This document shows, in pieces, positions 17,876-26,378 of a DNA stretch of 57,656 bases. The notes under the pieces are model-generated. The model was not told where the DNA came from. It saw only the letters and a program-made list of their open reading frames with translations, and made no database searches. Position numbers and translations under genes: made by a program. How positions within the stretch are numbered: position 1 is the stretch's first letter; every line of letters starts with the position of its first letter. The stretch comes from Methanomicrobia archaeon DTU008 (GTDB taxonomy: Archaea; Thermoplasmatota; Thermoplasmata; Methanomassiliicoccales; Methanomassiliicoccaceae), in contig LFRW01000053.1 in NCBI GenBank assembly GCA_001512965.1, positions 1-57,656 of the forward strand, read 5' to 3'.

Positions 17876-18298
17876 ATGTCCACACTTCCAAAGGAACTCA
17901 TCGACCTCAAGCGTTTCCACGGTCATCTAGGGCCATATGCCGTCATCGGCTATCGTATGGGAGTGATCGCCCGAGCGAGATTCCCCGAGCGCATCTATGC
18001 CCTGCTGCACAGCGGGACCCGAAGGCCCCTCTCATGCATGGCCGATGGGGTCCAGATGTCTTCCTGCTGCACGCTCGGCAAGGGAAATATCACACTGAGG
18101 GATGATGGCGAGGCCTCGGCGGAGTTCTCCGACGGTTTCGAGCATCTGCGGATAGATCTGCTGCCTGAGATACGGGCCCGCATCGACACCGAGACCACTC
18201 ATGCCACCGAGGAGAAGATATCACAAGAGCTATACGAGATGCCTGACGCCTCGATATTCAAGATCACGGAAGGAGGTTCGCCTCCCTTCGGCAGATGA
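17876..18298 (+). CDS. FmdE-family (formylmethanofuran dehydrogenase subunit E-like) protein
   Basis: 140 residues. The conserved 'FHGHLGPY' motif (14-21) and 'DGVQMSSCCTLGKGN' define the FmdE fold, with His and Cys residues suited to metal binding. The C-terminal zinc-finger domain of methanogen FwdE/FmdE proteins is absent, so this is a single-domain member. No other formylmethanofuran dehydrogenase subunits are nearby, so a role in that complex should not be assumed. It starts 48 bases from the likely start of the divergent DUF2085-like gene. Confidence 0.85.
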   Translation: MSTLPKELIDLKRFHGHLGPYAVIGYRMGVIARARFPERIYALLHSGTRRPLSCMADGVQMSSCCTLGKGNITLRDDGEASAEFSDGFEHLRIDLLPEIRARIDTETTHATEEKISQELYEMPDASIFKITEGGSPPFGR

Positions 18299-18384
18299 TG
18301 GCGGCCGCTAAGCTGGATGGTAGACATCCTCGTTGAAGTTCACACTTGCACTACCTTTAACTTGGGGATCACATTGGCTGAACC

Positions 18385-20313
18385 ATGGAAGTGCTTGCCC
18401 CTGCAGGCTCCAAGGATTCGCTGAAGGCCGCTCTTCTTGGCGGAGCCGACGCCGTATACCTCGGAGGGAAACTGTTCGGCGCTCGCAGGTTCGCTCCGAA
18501 CTTCTCGGACTCAGAGATCAAGGCGGCGATAAAGGCGGCGCACGATCGAGGCGTGAAGGTATATGTCACAGTGAACACCCTGGTCAAGCAATCCGAACTA
18601 TCGATCGCGTTCCCGTACATTGACAATCTCTCATCCATGGAAGCGGACGCGATCATCGTCCAGGATCGGGGCTTGATGCGCATGATAAGGGACAACTTCC
18701 CGATAGCCATCCATGCCTCGACGCAGATGGGCGTGCACTCGGTGGAAGATGCCAGGTGGGCGAGGGAGGCCGGCGCCGAGAGGGCGATCCTCGCGCGAGA
18801 GCTTGACCTGAAGGAGATAGGGCATATCACCAGGGAAGGCGGCATCGGCACCGAGGTGTTCATCCACGGGGCGCTATGCTACTGCTTCTCCGGCCAATGT
18901 CTGTTCTCGTCCATGCTGGGCGGGCGTTCGGGCAACAGGGGCATGTGCGCCCAGCCCTGCCGCAAGCGCTATTCGCTGGCAGGTGAGACATCGTTCACAC
19001 TGTCCCCCGCCGACCTGTTCTGCGTGGACTCCATACCCGACCTCATGGACATAGGCGTTGGCTCGATCAAGATCGAGGGACGGCTCCGCTCCCCCACCTA
19101 TGTATATCTCGCCACCAAAGCTTACAAGGCGGCGGTGGAGCGGGCGGCAAGGGGGGAGGAGGAGCTGATGACCCAGAGAGAGCGGGAACTGCTCGAGGTG
19201 GCGTTCAACAGGGGGTTCAGCCGCGGCTATCTTGGCGGTACGGACGTTATGCAGCGTGACTATGCTGAATCAAGGTGCCGGCCGCTCGGTATCGCTCAGT
19301 CCCGGGGAAGGGAGGTCTGGATCCCCACCATGTCGCTGGCGGAGGGCGACGGCATCACATTCTATAGAGGGGATGAGAAGATCGGAGGCTTCGAGGTGCG
19401 TTCGCCTATGCATCAGGGTGGCGGAACCCTTGTCCGATCCCCGTTCCGCCTCGAGCTGGGCGAATATATGGCATACAAGACGAAGGACCGCGAGTTTCCA
19501 GAGATCGAGGGGATGATATCGCGCTTCCAGCTGCCATCCGTACGTCCGATGGGCAAGGGTCGCGGCGGATACACCCTTCCAACGGTCAAGAGGGCTACCC
19601 GCAAGGCAGCGCTGTCCGCTCACATTTCCTCCCTGCGCGCCCTTCGCGCCGTACTGCCCTTCATCGATCGAGCATACTATGACATGGATGGCCACGTGGA
19701 GGATGCCAGAAAGATGTGTCTGGAGGCAGGGAAGGAGTTCGTGCTTTCATTGCCTCGAATAACCCCGAGGATACCCGAGGTGGATGCCGAGGCCGTCATG
19801 GTACATTCCCCGGGACAGGCCATGAAGTATGCCGATCGGAGGACATATGGCTCTTATTTCCTCAACCTGTTCAACTCGCTCACGACACCCGTACTGGACA
19901 TGCAACAGGTCTCCGTCGAACTATCCCGCCAGGACCTGGTAGATCTGACAAGGTACGACGACAGAGCATTGGAGGTCCTGGTGTTCGGGCGCGTTGAACT
20001 GATGATCACCCGTGACCCCACATTGAAGGAGGGCACTCTGAAGGATGAGATGGGTAAAAGGTTCCCGGTGGTCCGGGATGAACATGGCTGGGCCCATATC
20101 CTCAACTCGGCCGACCTGTTCCTGCTGGACTTCATGGGAGAGATGGACCGTCTCGGGATAGATTCATACGCCCTCGACCTGCGCGGCAGACCGCCAGAGC
20201 TGTGCGCCATGGTGGCGGAAGCGTTTCACAAGAGGGACCTTGGCATGAAGAACCGCATCAAGCGGAAGTGCGGAGCCATCACTGCTGGCCACTATCTTAG
20301 AGGCGTGCAGTGA
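18385..20313 (+). CDS. U32 peptidase-family protein (possible tRNA 5-hydroxyuridine synthesis protein)
   Basis: 642 residues. The N-terminal 'EVLAPAGSKDSLKAALLGGADAVYLGG' is a TIM-barrel entry typical of U32 proteins. The family signature appears as 'HGALCYCFSGQCLFSS' followed by 'GNRGMCAQPCRKRY', with cysteines suited to an iron-sulfur cluster. The long C-terminal part (~330-642) resembles the extended U32 type. Bacterial relatives TrhP/YegQ and RlhA hydroxylate RNA using prephenate, so an RNA-modifying role is more likely than proteolysis; that is family knowledge, not shown here. A TATA-like ctttaac at 18354-18360 suits a leaderless start. Confidence 0.87.
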   Translation: MEVLAPAGSKDSLKAALLGGADAVYLGGKLFGARRFAPNFSDSEIKAAIKAAHDRGVKVYVTVNTLVKQSELSIAFPYIDNLSSMEADAIIVQDRGLMRMIRDNFPIAIHASTQMGVHSVEDARWAREAGAERAILARELDLKEIGHITREGGIGTEVFIHGALCYCFSGQCLFSSMLGGRSGNRGMCAQPCRKRYSLAGETSFTLSPADLFCVDSIPDLMDIGVGSIKIEGRLRSPTYVYLATKAYKAAVERAARGEEELMTQRERELLEVAFNRGFSRGYLGGTDVMQRDYAESRCRPLGIAQSRGREVWIPTMSLAEGDGITFYRGDEKIGGFEVRSPMHQGGGTLVRSPFRLELGEYMAYKTKDREFPEIEGMISRFQLPSVRPMGKGRGGYTLPTVKRATRKAALSAHISSLRALRAVLPFIDRAYYDMDGHVEDARKMCLEAGKEFVLSLPRITPRIPEVDAEAVMVHSPGQAMKYADRRTYGSYFLNLFNSLTTPVLDMQQVSVELSRQDLVDLTRYDDRALEVLVFGRVELMITRDPTLKEGTLKDEMGKRFPVVRDEHGWAHILNSADLFLLDFMGEMDRLGIDSYALDLRGRPPELCAMVAEAFHKRDLGMKNRIKRKCGAITAGHYLRGVQ

Positions 20314-20431
20314 CCTGTACTCCTACTGGTGAGCGCTGGCATTACCGCTCGGAGAGCATGGGGAACATGGCGCCAGGACATGGGAGGCGTCATGGCACGC
20401 GATGATGACCTTGCCTCTTGCCCGATGATGC

Positions 20432-20785
20432 TCACGTTCCGTCCCGCCCCTCCCGGCCGATCCTCAGCGCTTCCGCTTGCATGCGTACCATGTCGAGGCC
20501 GGAGAAGATGAAGGAAACGAATATCAGGGCGAACATCGCCCCGATGTATGCGACCTCGTTCACCGCCCTAACGAAGGAGGCGAAGTCGGCGTCGAACTGA
20601 TAGTGGGCAAGGTACAGCACGATCATGATGGCCGCGACGATGTCCAGGGCGTACATGATGTACCCATGGATGCTATGCTTCACCCTTATCTGCACACAAT
20701 CCTGCAGGCAGATGTCGCAGCGGCCGTCGGCAGACCTCTTCATCGGCCTGATGCGATCGTCCCTTGGGCAATACCAGTATCGCAT
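20432..20785 (-). CDS. Small Cys-containing two-helix membrane protein
   Basis: 117 residues. An N-terminal metal-binding-like segment (C6, then C23, C26, C30) precedes a membrane helix (~42-62), a loop and a second helix (~77-98). The start codon lies two bases after the apgM stop, so it is co-transcribed with that gene. I do not recognise the family. The Cys pattern suggests a small zinc or redox site on the cytoplasmic side. Confidence 0.7.
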   Translation of the reverse strand: MRYWYCPRDDRIRPMKRSADGRCDICLQDCVQIRVKHSIHGYIMYALDIVAAIMIVLYLAHYQFDADFASFVRAVNEVAYIGAMFALIFVSFIFSGLDMVRMQAEALRIGREGRDGT

Positions 20786-20786
20786 C

Positions 20787-22034
20787 TCAGGCCCCGAACT
20801 TCTCCGACCTGTCAGCCTTGTCGATCAAGATCGGCATGAGGTCGACCCCCCTGATGCGGCCAAGGGCACCTCGGGAGCAGGACACCTCGTCATATGATGT
20901 CACGCCGTCCTTGATACCATCCTCCGCGTAGATCGTGAGCGGAACCGGGTCTCCTGAGTGATCGCCCTTCTCGACCGGGGTGCAATGATCGGCGGCCAGG
21001 GCGACCACGGTTCCCTGGGGGATGCCCTCCCTGATGATCTTCGCCATCGCGTCAAGGCGCTCAATGGATTCGATCTTCCTGCGTGGATCGCCATCATGGG
21101 AGTTGATGTCGGTGGCCTTGACGTTCATCAGGACGAAGTCCTTCCGTTCCAGTTCCCTCAGGGCGGCGCAGGCCTTTGCCTCCATGTCAGTGTTGACCCC
21201 GCCTGTGCAACTGGCGTTCTCTATCACCTCCAGCCCGCAAACGCGGCAGATGCCCTTGATGAGCGATACGCCCGCCACTCCCGAGGCGGACATGCCATAC
21301 TTTTCCTGGAACGGTTGGATGTCCGGGAACACCCCGGCCCCGCGCGGAAGCATGATGTTCGCAGGGGGGAGCCCCTCGGCCACCCTGCGTTCGTTCACGG
21401 GGTGGTCCTTCAGCACTTCATAGGAGCGGCGGACGAACTCGTTGACGGCCTCGGCCGTTCTTGTAGCCTCCGGCCTGAGCGGTTCGGACTCGCTCACGAC
21501 GCTCAATGCGTGCGGGTCGGCGTCGGTGACATAGGGAGATAGCCCAGGCCCTTTCAGTATGAGGACCGCGCGATGCTCGGTCGCCTCCTTCACGACGGCT
21601 GTCACGTCACCGATGCTCATACCGTCAAGGGTTCTCGCCAGCTCGGTGGTGTCTGGCGCATTGATGCGCCCGGCCCGTCGGTCCGTGACGTTCATCCTAT
21701 CGTCCACGGTGGCGAAGTTACAACGGAACGCAACATCCCCTGCCTTTCCCACCAGGCCCACCCCCGCCGCCTCGAAGGGGCCTCGGCCGGTGTACACTTC
21801 GAAAGGATCATAACCCAGTATCGCCAGATGGGAGGTGTCGGAACCGGGGCGAACGCCCGGAGCGATGACATCCATGATGCCAGAAGTCCCATTCGCGGCG
21901 AACCAATCGATATTCGGCTTATTAGCGCACTGCAGCGGGGTCTTGTAGCCAAGACTCTTCACGGCGCGGTCGCCCAGACCATCCATGATGATGACAAGGA
22001 TCTTTCTCCCATCGTCCATCGTATCGACGGACAT
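20787..22034 (-). CDS. apgM: 2,3-bisphosphoglycerate-independent phosphoglycerate mutase, archaeal type
   Basis: 415 residues. ApgM interconverts 3- and 2-phosphoglycerate in glycolysis and gluconeogenesis. It belongs to the alkaline phosphatase superfamily: 'IIMDGLGDR' carries a metal-binding Asp, 'GSDTSHLAILGYDP' holds the phosphate-accepting Ser/Thr region, 'VKATDINSHDGDP' and 'ALAADHCTPVEKGDHSGDP' provide the other metal ligands. Length and motifs match archaeal enzymes. The small membrane protein gene follows after one base. Confidence 0.95.
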   Translation of the reverse strand: MSVDTMDDGRKILVIIMDGLGDRAVKSLGYKTPLQCANKPNIDWFAANGTSGIMDVIAPGVRPGSDTSHLAILGYDPFEVYTGRGPFEAAGVGLVGKAGDVAFRCNFATVDDRMNVTDRRAGRINAPDTTELARTLDGMSIGDVTAVVKEATEHRAVLILKGPGLSPYVTDADPHALSVVSESEPLRPEATRTAEAVNEFVRRSYEVLKDHPVNERRVAEGLPPANIMLPRGAGVFPDIQPFQEKYGMSASGVAGVSLIKGICRVCGLEVIENASCTGGVNTDMEAKACAALRELERKDFVLMNVKATDINSHDGDPRRKIESIERLDAMAKIIREGIPQGTVVALAADHCTPVEKGDHSGDPVPLTIYAEDGIKDGVTSYDEVSCSRGALGRIRGVDLMPILIDKADRSEKFGA

Positions 22035-22067
22035 TATGAAAGATAATATAAAAAAAGGTGCAGACGC

Positions 22068-22445
22068 TCAGGCGGTCTGCCGGGACCACACGTCCTCCGG
22101 AAGCGAATCGTAAAGGCCGATCTCGACGGCCGATTCATCCCTTCGAGGCCTGGCGTACTCCAGGATCTTTGGCACGTTCAGCGCCCAGTAGAATACCCTC
22201 CACATCCTTCCATTGGGCAAGACGACCTCTTCCCAGTGGGTGCTCAGCAACTCGACGTCCTGCAGGAAGTAGAACATCCTCCGGTCATCCTGGTCAAGGA
22301 CGTTGTCTATGATCTCGTCATCGTACCCAAAATAGTTGAGCACCCTGAGCGAGATGTCATCGGAGATCTCCCTGGTCACGCCCATCTTGTTCATGATGGC
22401 TCGCGACAAAATTTCAAATGTAATAGCGGTGTTCTCTTGGCTCAT
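22068..22445 (-). CDS. Conserved hypothetical protein (paralog of 46788-47183; possibly DUF6015)
   Basis: 125 residues from ATG 22445, chosen because GGAGGA (22451-22456) gives ideal spacing; the ATG at 22451 overlaps that site. The protein is soluble, with a winged-helix-like pattern: 'FGYDDEIIDNVL', 'DRRMFYFLQDVELL', then 'NGRMWRVFYW', and a C-terminal 'LYDSLPEDVWSRQ'. The gene at 46788 encodes the same blocks in the same order. The duplicated family may be a transcription regulator; this is inference from fold pattern only. Confidence 0.75.
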   Translation of the reverse strand: MSQENTAITFEILSRAIMNKMGVTREISDDISLRVLNYFGYDDEIIDNVLDQDDRRMFYFLQDVELLSTHWEEVVLPNGRMWRVFYWALNVPKILEYARPRRDESAVEIGLYDSLPEDVWSRQTA

Positions 22446-22582
22446 TCTCATCCTCCATTATAATTCGTTTGTCCTTCTATAAGAAGGTTACTATTATCGG
22501 TTCCGAACATATGTAATGTTTGATGCTATTGTGAGGGATGAGGATAAAATACTATTCTCTTAATTGATAGTAATAAGAGGTT

Positions 22583-23641
22583 TCATAGGAGGATGTTTCC
22601 ATCCTTCATTATCTGTCGACCGTCCACCCATACGGATGGCTCCTTCACAAGGCAGTCCTGATGGATGAATGCCTTGGCATCGTTGTCATAGTTCATGCCG
22701 ATGGCGAAATGAACGGTCTTCCCGACCTTCTCATCCTCCAGCATGTTTCCCACCATCCGCGCTGCATAGTTGATGCCGATCCCCATCTCGCCTAGGTTGC
22801 GGGCATTGCGCTCCATCTCGGCGTTCCCGATCTCCCTCGCCTTCATCTCTCCCAGCTTGATGACCTCCAGCAACTTCGCAGCTGTCGTGTCCCCCGTCAC
22901 TTCGGTCACGAACCCATCTTTGAAGACGACCCTGACCGGCACCTCGGGTATGGGGGAGGACGTGATCAGGTCCATGGTCCCGTCGAAGCAGATCACTCCC
23001 TCCGCCGTTCCGTTGGCAGGCGATATGAAGGCCTCTCCGGCGGGCAGATTGCCGCCCGAGCCCGGCGCGCTCATGTCCCCATCGTCAAGCTTCGCCTCTC
23101 TCCCCTTGATCGAGAACGTCACATCGGTGCCGGCGGGAGCTGTGACCCGAACGCTCTCTCCGGAGTCGAGAACCTCCTTCAGCTTCCCAGCGATCGATCG
23201 CATCTCGGCATAGTCGACCGCCACGGTGCGTTCGAAGGTGTCCTTGGTGACCCCCGGAGACCAGAAGCCGCGTATGCGCCGGTCTCCATGCATCAAGCGA
23301 TGGAAGATGTGTTCGTACTTTTGTCCATCTTTTCCGACGTAGCCCACGTGAACGCCGTAGGGATCCTTCCCCATCTTAAATGAAGATATGGATATGATGA
23401 TGTCCGGGGCGGCTTCCATGGCCTTTAGGACCACGTTCTCGGCATAGTCCACGGAGGTCTTGGACTCCTGGACCATGATGACGGGCTTTCCCCCCATGGC
23501 CTTCGTCGCATCGAACAACGCCCTCGATATCTCGAAGGAATCGGGATTCTCGAAGTTGGTCAATATCAGAACTTCCTCGCCTGACCTCAGGCCTAGACAA
23601 TCTCGCATGGCGACGGTGGCCGCCTCATTGAGCCTTGACAT
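22583..23641 (-). CDS. Leucyl aminopeptidase-like protein (M29/aminopeptidase T family)
   Basis: 352 residues. The N-terminal half has a nucleotide-fold-like domain beginning 'RSGEEVLILTN'. The C-terminal half carries the metal-binding region typical of thermophilic aminopeptidases: 'GGNLPAGEAFISP', 'GIGINYAARMVGNMLEDEKVGKTVHFAIGMNY' in part, and 'HQDCLVKEPSVWVDG'. It probably releases N-terminal residues from peptides using two metal ions, in peptide catabolism downstream of the proteasome. Substrate preference cannot be read. The gene stands alone between short intergenic gaps. Confidence 0.88.
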   Translation of the reverse strand: MSRLNEAATVAMRDCLGLRSGEEVLILTNFENPDSFEISRALFDATKAMGGKPVIMVQESKTSVDYAENVVLKAMEAAPDIIISISSFKMGKDPYGVHVGYVGKDGQKYEHIFHRLMHGDRRIRGFWSPGVTKDTFERTVAVDYAEMRSIAGKLKEVLDSGESVRVTAPAGTDVTFSIKGREAKLDDGDMSAPGSGGNLPAGEAFISPANGTAEGVICFDGTMDLITSSPIPEVPVRVVFKDGFVTEVTGDTTAAKLLEVIKLGEMKAREIGNAEMERNARNLGEMGIGINYAARMVGNMLEDEKVGKTVHFAIGMNYDNDAKAFIHQDCLVKEPSVWVDGRQIMKDGNILL

Positions 23642-23805
23642 CGGGATCAGCCCTATCTCACATCAAGAACCCCATTTGAGGCATTTGAACTTTTAGCGGC
23701 GCTTGGTGTCGAGATGGATGATAAGGCGGTCGAGACGACCCATGTCGAGAAAGGATGTCGTTAAAAGGGTTGGTTAAGGGGTTTTATAAAAAGGGTTGGC
23801 AAGGT

Positions 23806-23979
23806 TCAGTACCTGCGTTCGCGGGCTGGCCTGTGCTTCTGGTAGCATTCCCTGCAGTAGACCGGCCTGCCCTCGGTTGGCTTGAAAGGAACAGTGGTCT
23901 CAGCTCCGCAATCGGAGCAAGTCGCTGGGTGCATCTCGCGCGGCTCGTCGCGCCTATATCCGCCTCTTCTCTCGTTCAT
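23806..23979 (-). CDS. Small CxxC-x17-CxxC zinc-ribbon protein
   Basis: 57 residues, beginning MNERRGGYRRDEPREM. The core is 'CSDCGAETTVPFKP' followed by 'GRPVYCRECYQKHRP', with C21, C24, C42 and C45 as zinc ligands (17 residues between the pairs). This matches the widespread archaeal and bacterial CxxC-x17-CxxC domain. Flanks are rich in Arg, suggesting nucleic-acid contact, but the function is unknown. The reading is clean from ATG to TGA and lies in an otherwise empty stretch. Confidence 0.85.
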   Translation of the reverse strand: MNERRGGYRRDEPREMHPATCSDCGAETTVPFKPTEGRPVYCRECYQKHRPARERRY

Positions 23980-24128
23980 TACGATTACCTATTGGTTGGT
24001 TCCACGGATCCTATCCGTGTATACTTTCTCCAATTCATTACCAGGTATAAAATAACGCGTACCGATCGATACCAGCCGGTCCACCCATCTAGATGCTGGC
24101 CTGGAACTGGATCGGTTAGATGCCTCAA

Positions 24129-24138
24129 TTAACATATA
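24129..24138 (+). promoter_or_regulatory. TATA box of the flavin-binding (PNPOx-like) protein gene
   Basis: The sequence aacatataat lies about 27 bases before the ATG at 24161, consistent with a leaderless transcript. Confidence 0.45.
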
Positions 24139-24160
24139 ATCATCTTGACAATGACGTATC

Positions 24161-24562
24161 ATGGTCAAGCTGACGTCCGAAATGATAGAGATGATCAAGG
24201 CCACCAGGGTGATGCCTCTTGCCACTGCTTCTGCCGACGGCGAGCCCAACGTCGTCCCCGTCGGGGTCCTGTACGTGATGGATCCCGAGACCCTGTGGAT
24301 AGGCAACCAGTTCATGAAGGCCACGGAGAAGAACCTCCGAGAGAACCCGCGTGCTTGCATCTACGTATGGGGCCCACAGACCAAGGGCTGCCTGAAGATC
24401 AAGGGCGATGTCACATTGGTCAACGAGGGTCCGGATTACGAGAACATGAAGCAGAAGGTCATGGAGGACAAGAAGCTGGTGTGCAATCAGCTCATCGTGA
24501 TGAAGGTGACCGGGGTCTACGACTGCAAGTCCGGCCCCGATGCAGGCGCCAAGATCCTTTGA
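24161..24562 (+). CDS. Pyridoxamine 5'-phosphate oxidase-family flavoprotein
   Basis: 133 residues. The split-barrel FMN-binding fold is recognised from 'ATASADGEPNVVPVGVLYV' (split to 'ATASADGEPN' and 'VVPVGV'), 'LWIGNQFMKATEKNLRENPR' and 'GCLKIKGDVTLV'. Family members bind FMN or F420 and often act as small oxidoreductases or flavin-storage proteins; the substrate here is unknown. It stands alone with its own TATA box and converges on the membrane protein gene at 24630. Confidence 0.88.
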   Translation: MVKLTSEMIEMIKATRVMPLATASADGEPNVVPVGVLYVMDPETLWIGNQFMKATEKNLRENPRACIYVWGPQTKGCLKIKGDVTLVNEGPDYENMKQKVMEDKKLVCNQLIVMKVTGVYDCKSGPDAGAKIL

Positions 24563-24629
24563 TGACCTCGCTCGTCACTCGAACCAACGGCCGATACCTT
24601 TGGATCGGCCATCAAACCCATCCATCCAT

Positions 24630-25136
24630 CTAGATCAGTCCAAGGCCAAGGAGCACATGGACGACGATGATGATGTAGAACGCCGAAAGCAGGCTCACAT
24701 GCACCGTCTGGTTCGTCCTGGACGTATACCATCCTTTTGACCCCAACCTTGAAGCGGCGAACCTCTGCATCATGCCGGTCGCTACCAGGAGCACCATGGT
24801 GATGAAGAGGGCGATGCCTTCCCCCAGAACGGGATAGGACTGGGGAGGCCGGCTCAGCTGGCTGGCGATATGCAGTGTGATGAGCAGGAAGGCCAGTAGG
24901 AAGCCGAACGAATGAATGTCGAGCAGCAACTTCGCACGTTTGGGCCAAGCACGCTTCAGGAAATGATATGCCGGCGCATAGATCGCCACGAACAGCGCTC
25001 CGATCCAACCTGCCCAATGAGCGAGACGGTAAGGGCCGATGAACGTGCCGAGACTGACCATGTCGGCCAAGATTGCAGCCGCTAGCACCGCTGTCAGGAG
25101 AAGGATGACGATGGCGAGAGCGGACCTCCACCTCAT
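24630..25136 (-). CDS. Four- to five-helix membrane protein, possibly b-type cytochrome-like
   Basis: 168 residues with hydrophobic helices at ~5-25, 35-57, 72-95, 103-123 and 145-166. Histidines lie in or near the helices: 'LAHWAGW', 'PAYHFL', 'DIHSF', 'LHIAS', 'VHVSLL' and 'VVHVLLG'. This arrangement recalls cytochrome b561 or DUF4405-type haem proteins, but no full family motif is seen, so haem binding is a guess. It lies beside the flavoprotein gene in convergent orientation. Confidence 0.7.
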   Translation of the reverse strand: MRWRSALAIVILLLTAVLAAAILADMVSLGTFIGPYRLAHWAGWIGALFVAIYAPAYHFLKRAWPKRAKLLLDIHSFGFLLAFLLITLHIASQLSRPPQSYPVLGEGIALFITMVLLVATGMMQRFAASRLGSKGWYTSRTNQTVHVSLLSAFYIIIVVHVLLGLGLI

Positions 25137-25214
25137 CGTACCTAACTGCCAGGTCTCGATATATATGATAGGCGTTCTCGCATCGTCCCCCCGTTCATGA
25201 AACGCTTTTCTAGA

Positions 25215-25673
25215 TCATAGCGGAGCCACCGCTATGGCATCGATCTCCAAGAGGGCCTCTGGACGGGCCAGGCCGGCAACGTAGGCGGCCGTGACCGTGG
25301 GGGGATTGCTCCTATTGCCCCAGGCGCGCAGATACGCCTCATAGGCCGGCTCGAGGGGTTGGCCCTGGACGATGAAGATGGTGAATTTGACCACGTGCTC
25401 CAGATCGGCGTCGACCGCATGGAGGGCAACCCTGAGGTTCCTCATTATCTGCTCGGCCTGCTTTCCAATGTCCCCGATCCCAACGATGTTCCCGACCCTG
25501 TCCACCGCGTTCTGCCCGCTGATGTAAATGGTCCTGGCGGGCTCGGTGACCTCCACCACCTGAGAGTATGCTGGACTTCTCTGGAGGGTGTCGGGATTTA
25601 CATGCCGAACATTCTCTAGAAGCATCTCGCTCCTTGAAGTCATATCGATCGCTATTTCTTGGTCTCCGCCCAT
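25215..25673 (-). CDS. RidA (YjgF/YER057c/UK114) family protein
   Basis: 152 residues. 'RTIYISGQNAVDRVGNIVG', 'QAEQIMRNLRVAL' and 'NPPTVTAAYVAGLARPEALLEIDAIAVAP' in parts define the RidA fold; the conserved Arg of the active site is replaced in position by the 'SNPPTVTAAYVAGL' region without the usual R, so true imine/enamine deaminase activity is uncertain. An N-terminal extension of ~20 residues precedes the fold, and an internal ATG at about residue 11 could be the real start. It stands alone. Confidence 0.85.
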   Translation of the reverse strand: MGGDQEIAIDMTSRSEMLLENVRHVNPDTLQRSPAYSQVVEVTEPARTIYISGQNAVDRVGNIVGIGDIGKQAEQIMRNLRVALHAVDADLEHVVKFTIFIVQGQPLEPAYEAYLRAWGNRSNPPTVTAAYVAGLARPEALLEIDAIAVAPL

Positions 25674-25857
25674 ATTTCAAAGTGTTTGACATGACCTGGT
25701 AACACCGTCACATGTCGCCTGAGATCTCGTAGATCACGGGCAGGTGACAGGATTCCTGGCCGTTGACCGTTCGCCCCGCAAACATCTCCGGTGGCGAAGT
25801 CTGGTCGTACAGCTAATCGTTCATTGAAAAGAGGAAAGGGTTTGGCCGTGGTGGAGA

Positions 25858-26100
25858 CTATCGTTCTCCTTCCTTGATGAGCCTATTATACTGCTCCTCG
25901 CCGAGGCACTCCTTGGCATGTTTGCACCATCTCACGCAGCCGGATATCTCGTTGTAGATGGTGAAGCCACAGTTATCACAAGCTACCTTGACATCGCTCG
26001 AGAACACCTCGACATCTTGGCCACATTCGGGACACTTCCTGATCGATAGCGTCGGAGTACGAAGGTTGGCAGAACCGGGACATCCGCTGAACAATTTCAA
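25858..26100 (-). CDS. Small Cys-rich zinc-ribbon protein
   Basis: 80 residues. 'CPECGQDVEVFSSDVKVACDNC' (in parts CPECG and CDNCG) forms a zinc ribbon, followed by 'CVRWCKHAKECLG', giving a second set of cysteines. Similar small proteins occur in methanogens and relatives; the function is unknown. The ATG overlaps the preceding stop by four bases, so it is translationally coupled to the operon 25858-26731. Confidence 0.8.
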   Translation of the reverse strand: MKLFSGCPGSANLRTPTLSIRKCPECGQDVEVFSSDVKVACDNCGFTIYNEISGCVRWCKHAKECLGEEQYNRLIKEGER

Positions 26101-26378
26101 CCCTTGTCCTTGTATTCCTTCAGCAATGCTTCGCCATATTCCTTCGACTTGCTGGAGGGAACATAGTTCGATTTCTTCACTCTCTTCAACAGCTCTTCAA
26201 TGGTGGCGGCATCATCGGAAAGGCCCAACCCCCTCACCTCGGAGATGATCTCATCTATCCCATCGATGCCGATGAGCTTCCCATCTATCTCGATCTGCTT
26301 GGTAGTGATCTTCGCCGGAGAGATGCCACCGCAGATGGTGCAGTAGCTGCCTTCCTTGTCTTCAGAGCCCATGTTCAA
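26097..26378 (-). CDS. Small conserved protein often annotated as 'NAC family transcription factor'
   Basis: 93 residues. The N-terminal 'GSYCTICGGISPAKITTKQ' with one CxxC, then a helical C-terminal half rich in Lys and Glu, matches a small archaeal family found in methanogens. The 'NAC' label is historical and does not establish a role. It overlaps both the upstream cupin gene and the downstream zinc-ribbon gene by four bases, making a three-gene translationally coupled operon. Confidence 0.75.
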   Translation of the reverse strand: MNMGSEDKEGSYCTICGGISPAKITTKQIEIDGKLIGIDGIDEIISEVRGLGLSDDAATIEELLKRVKKSNYVPSSKSKEYGEALLKEYKDKG

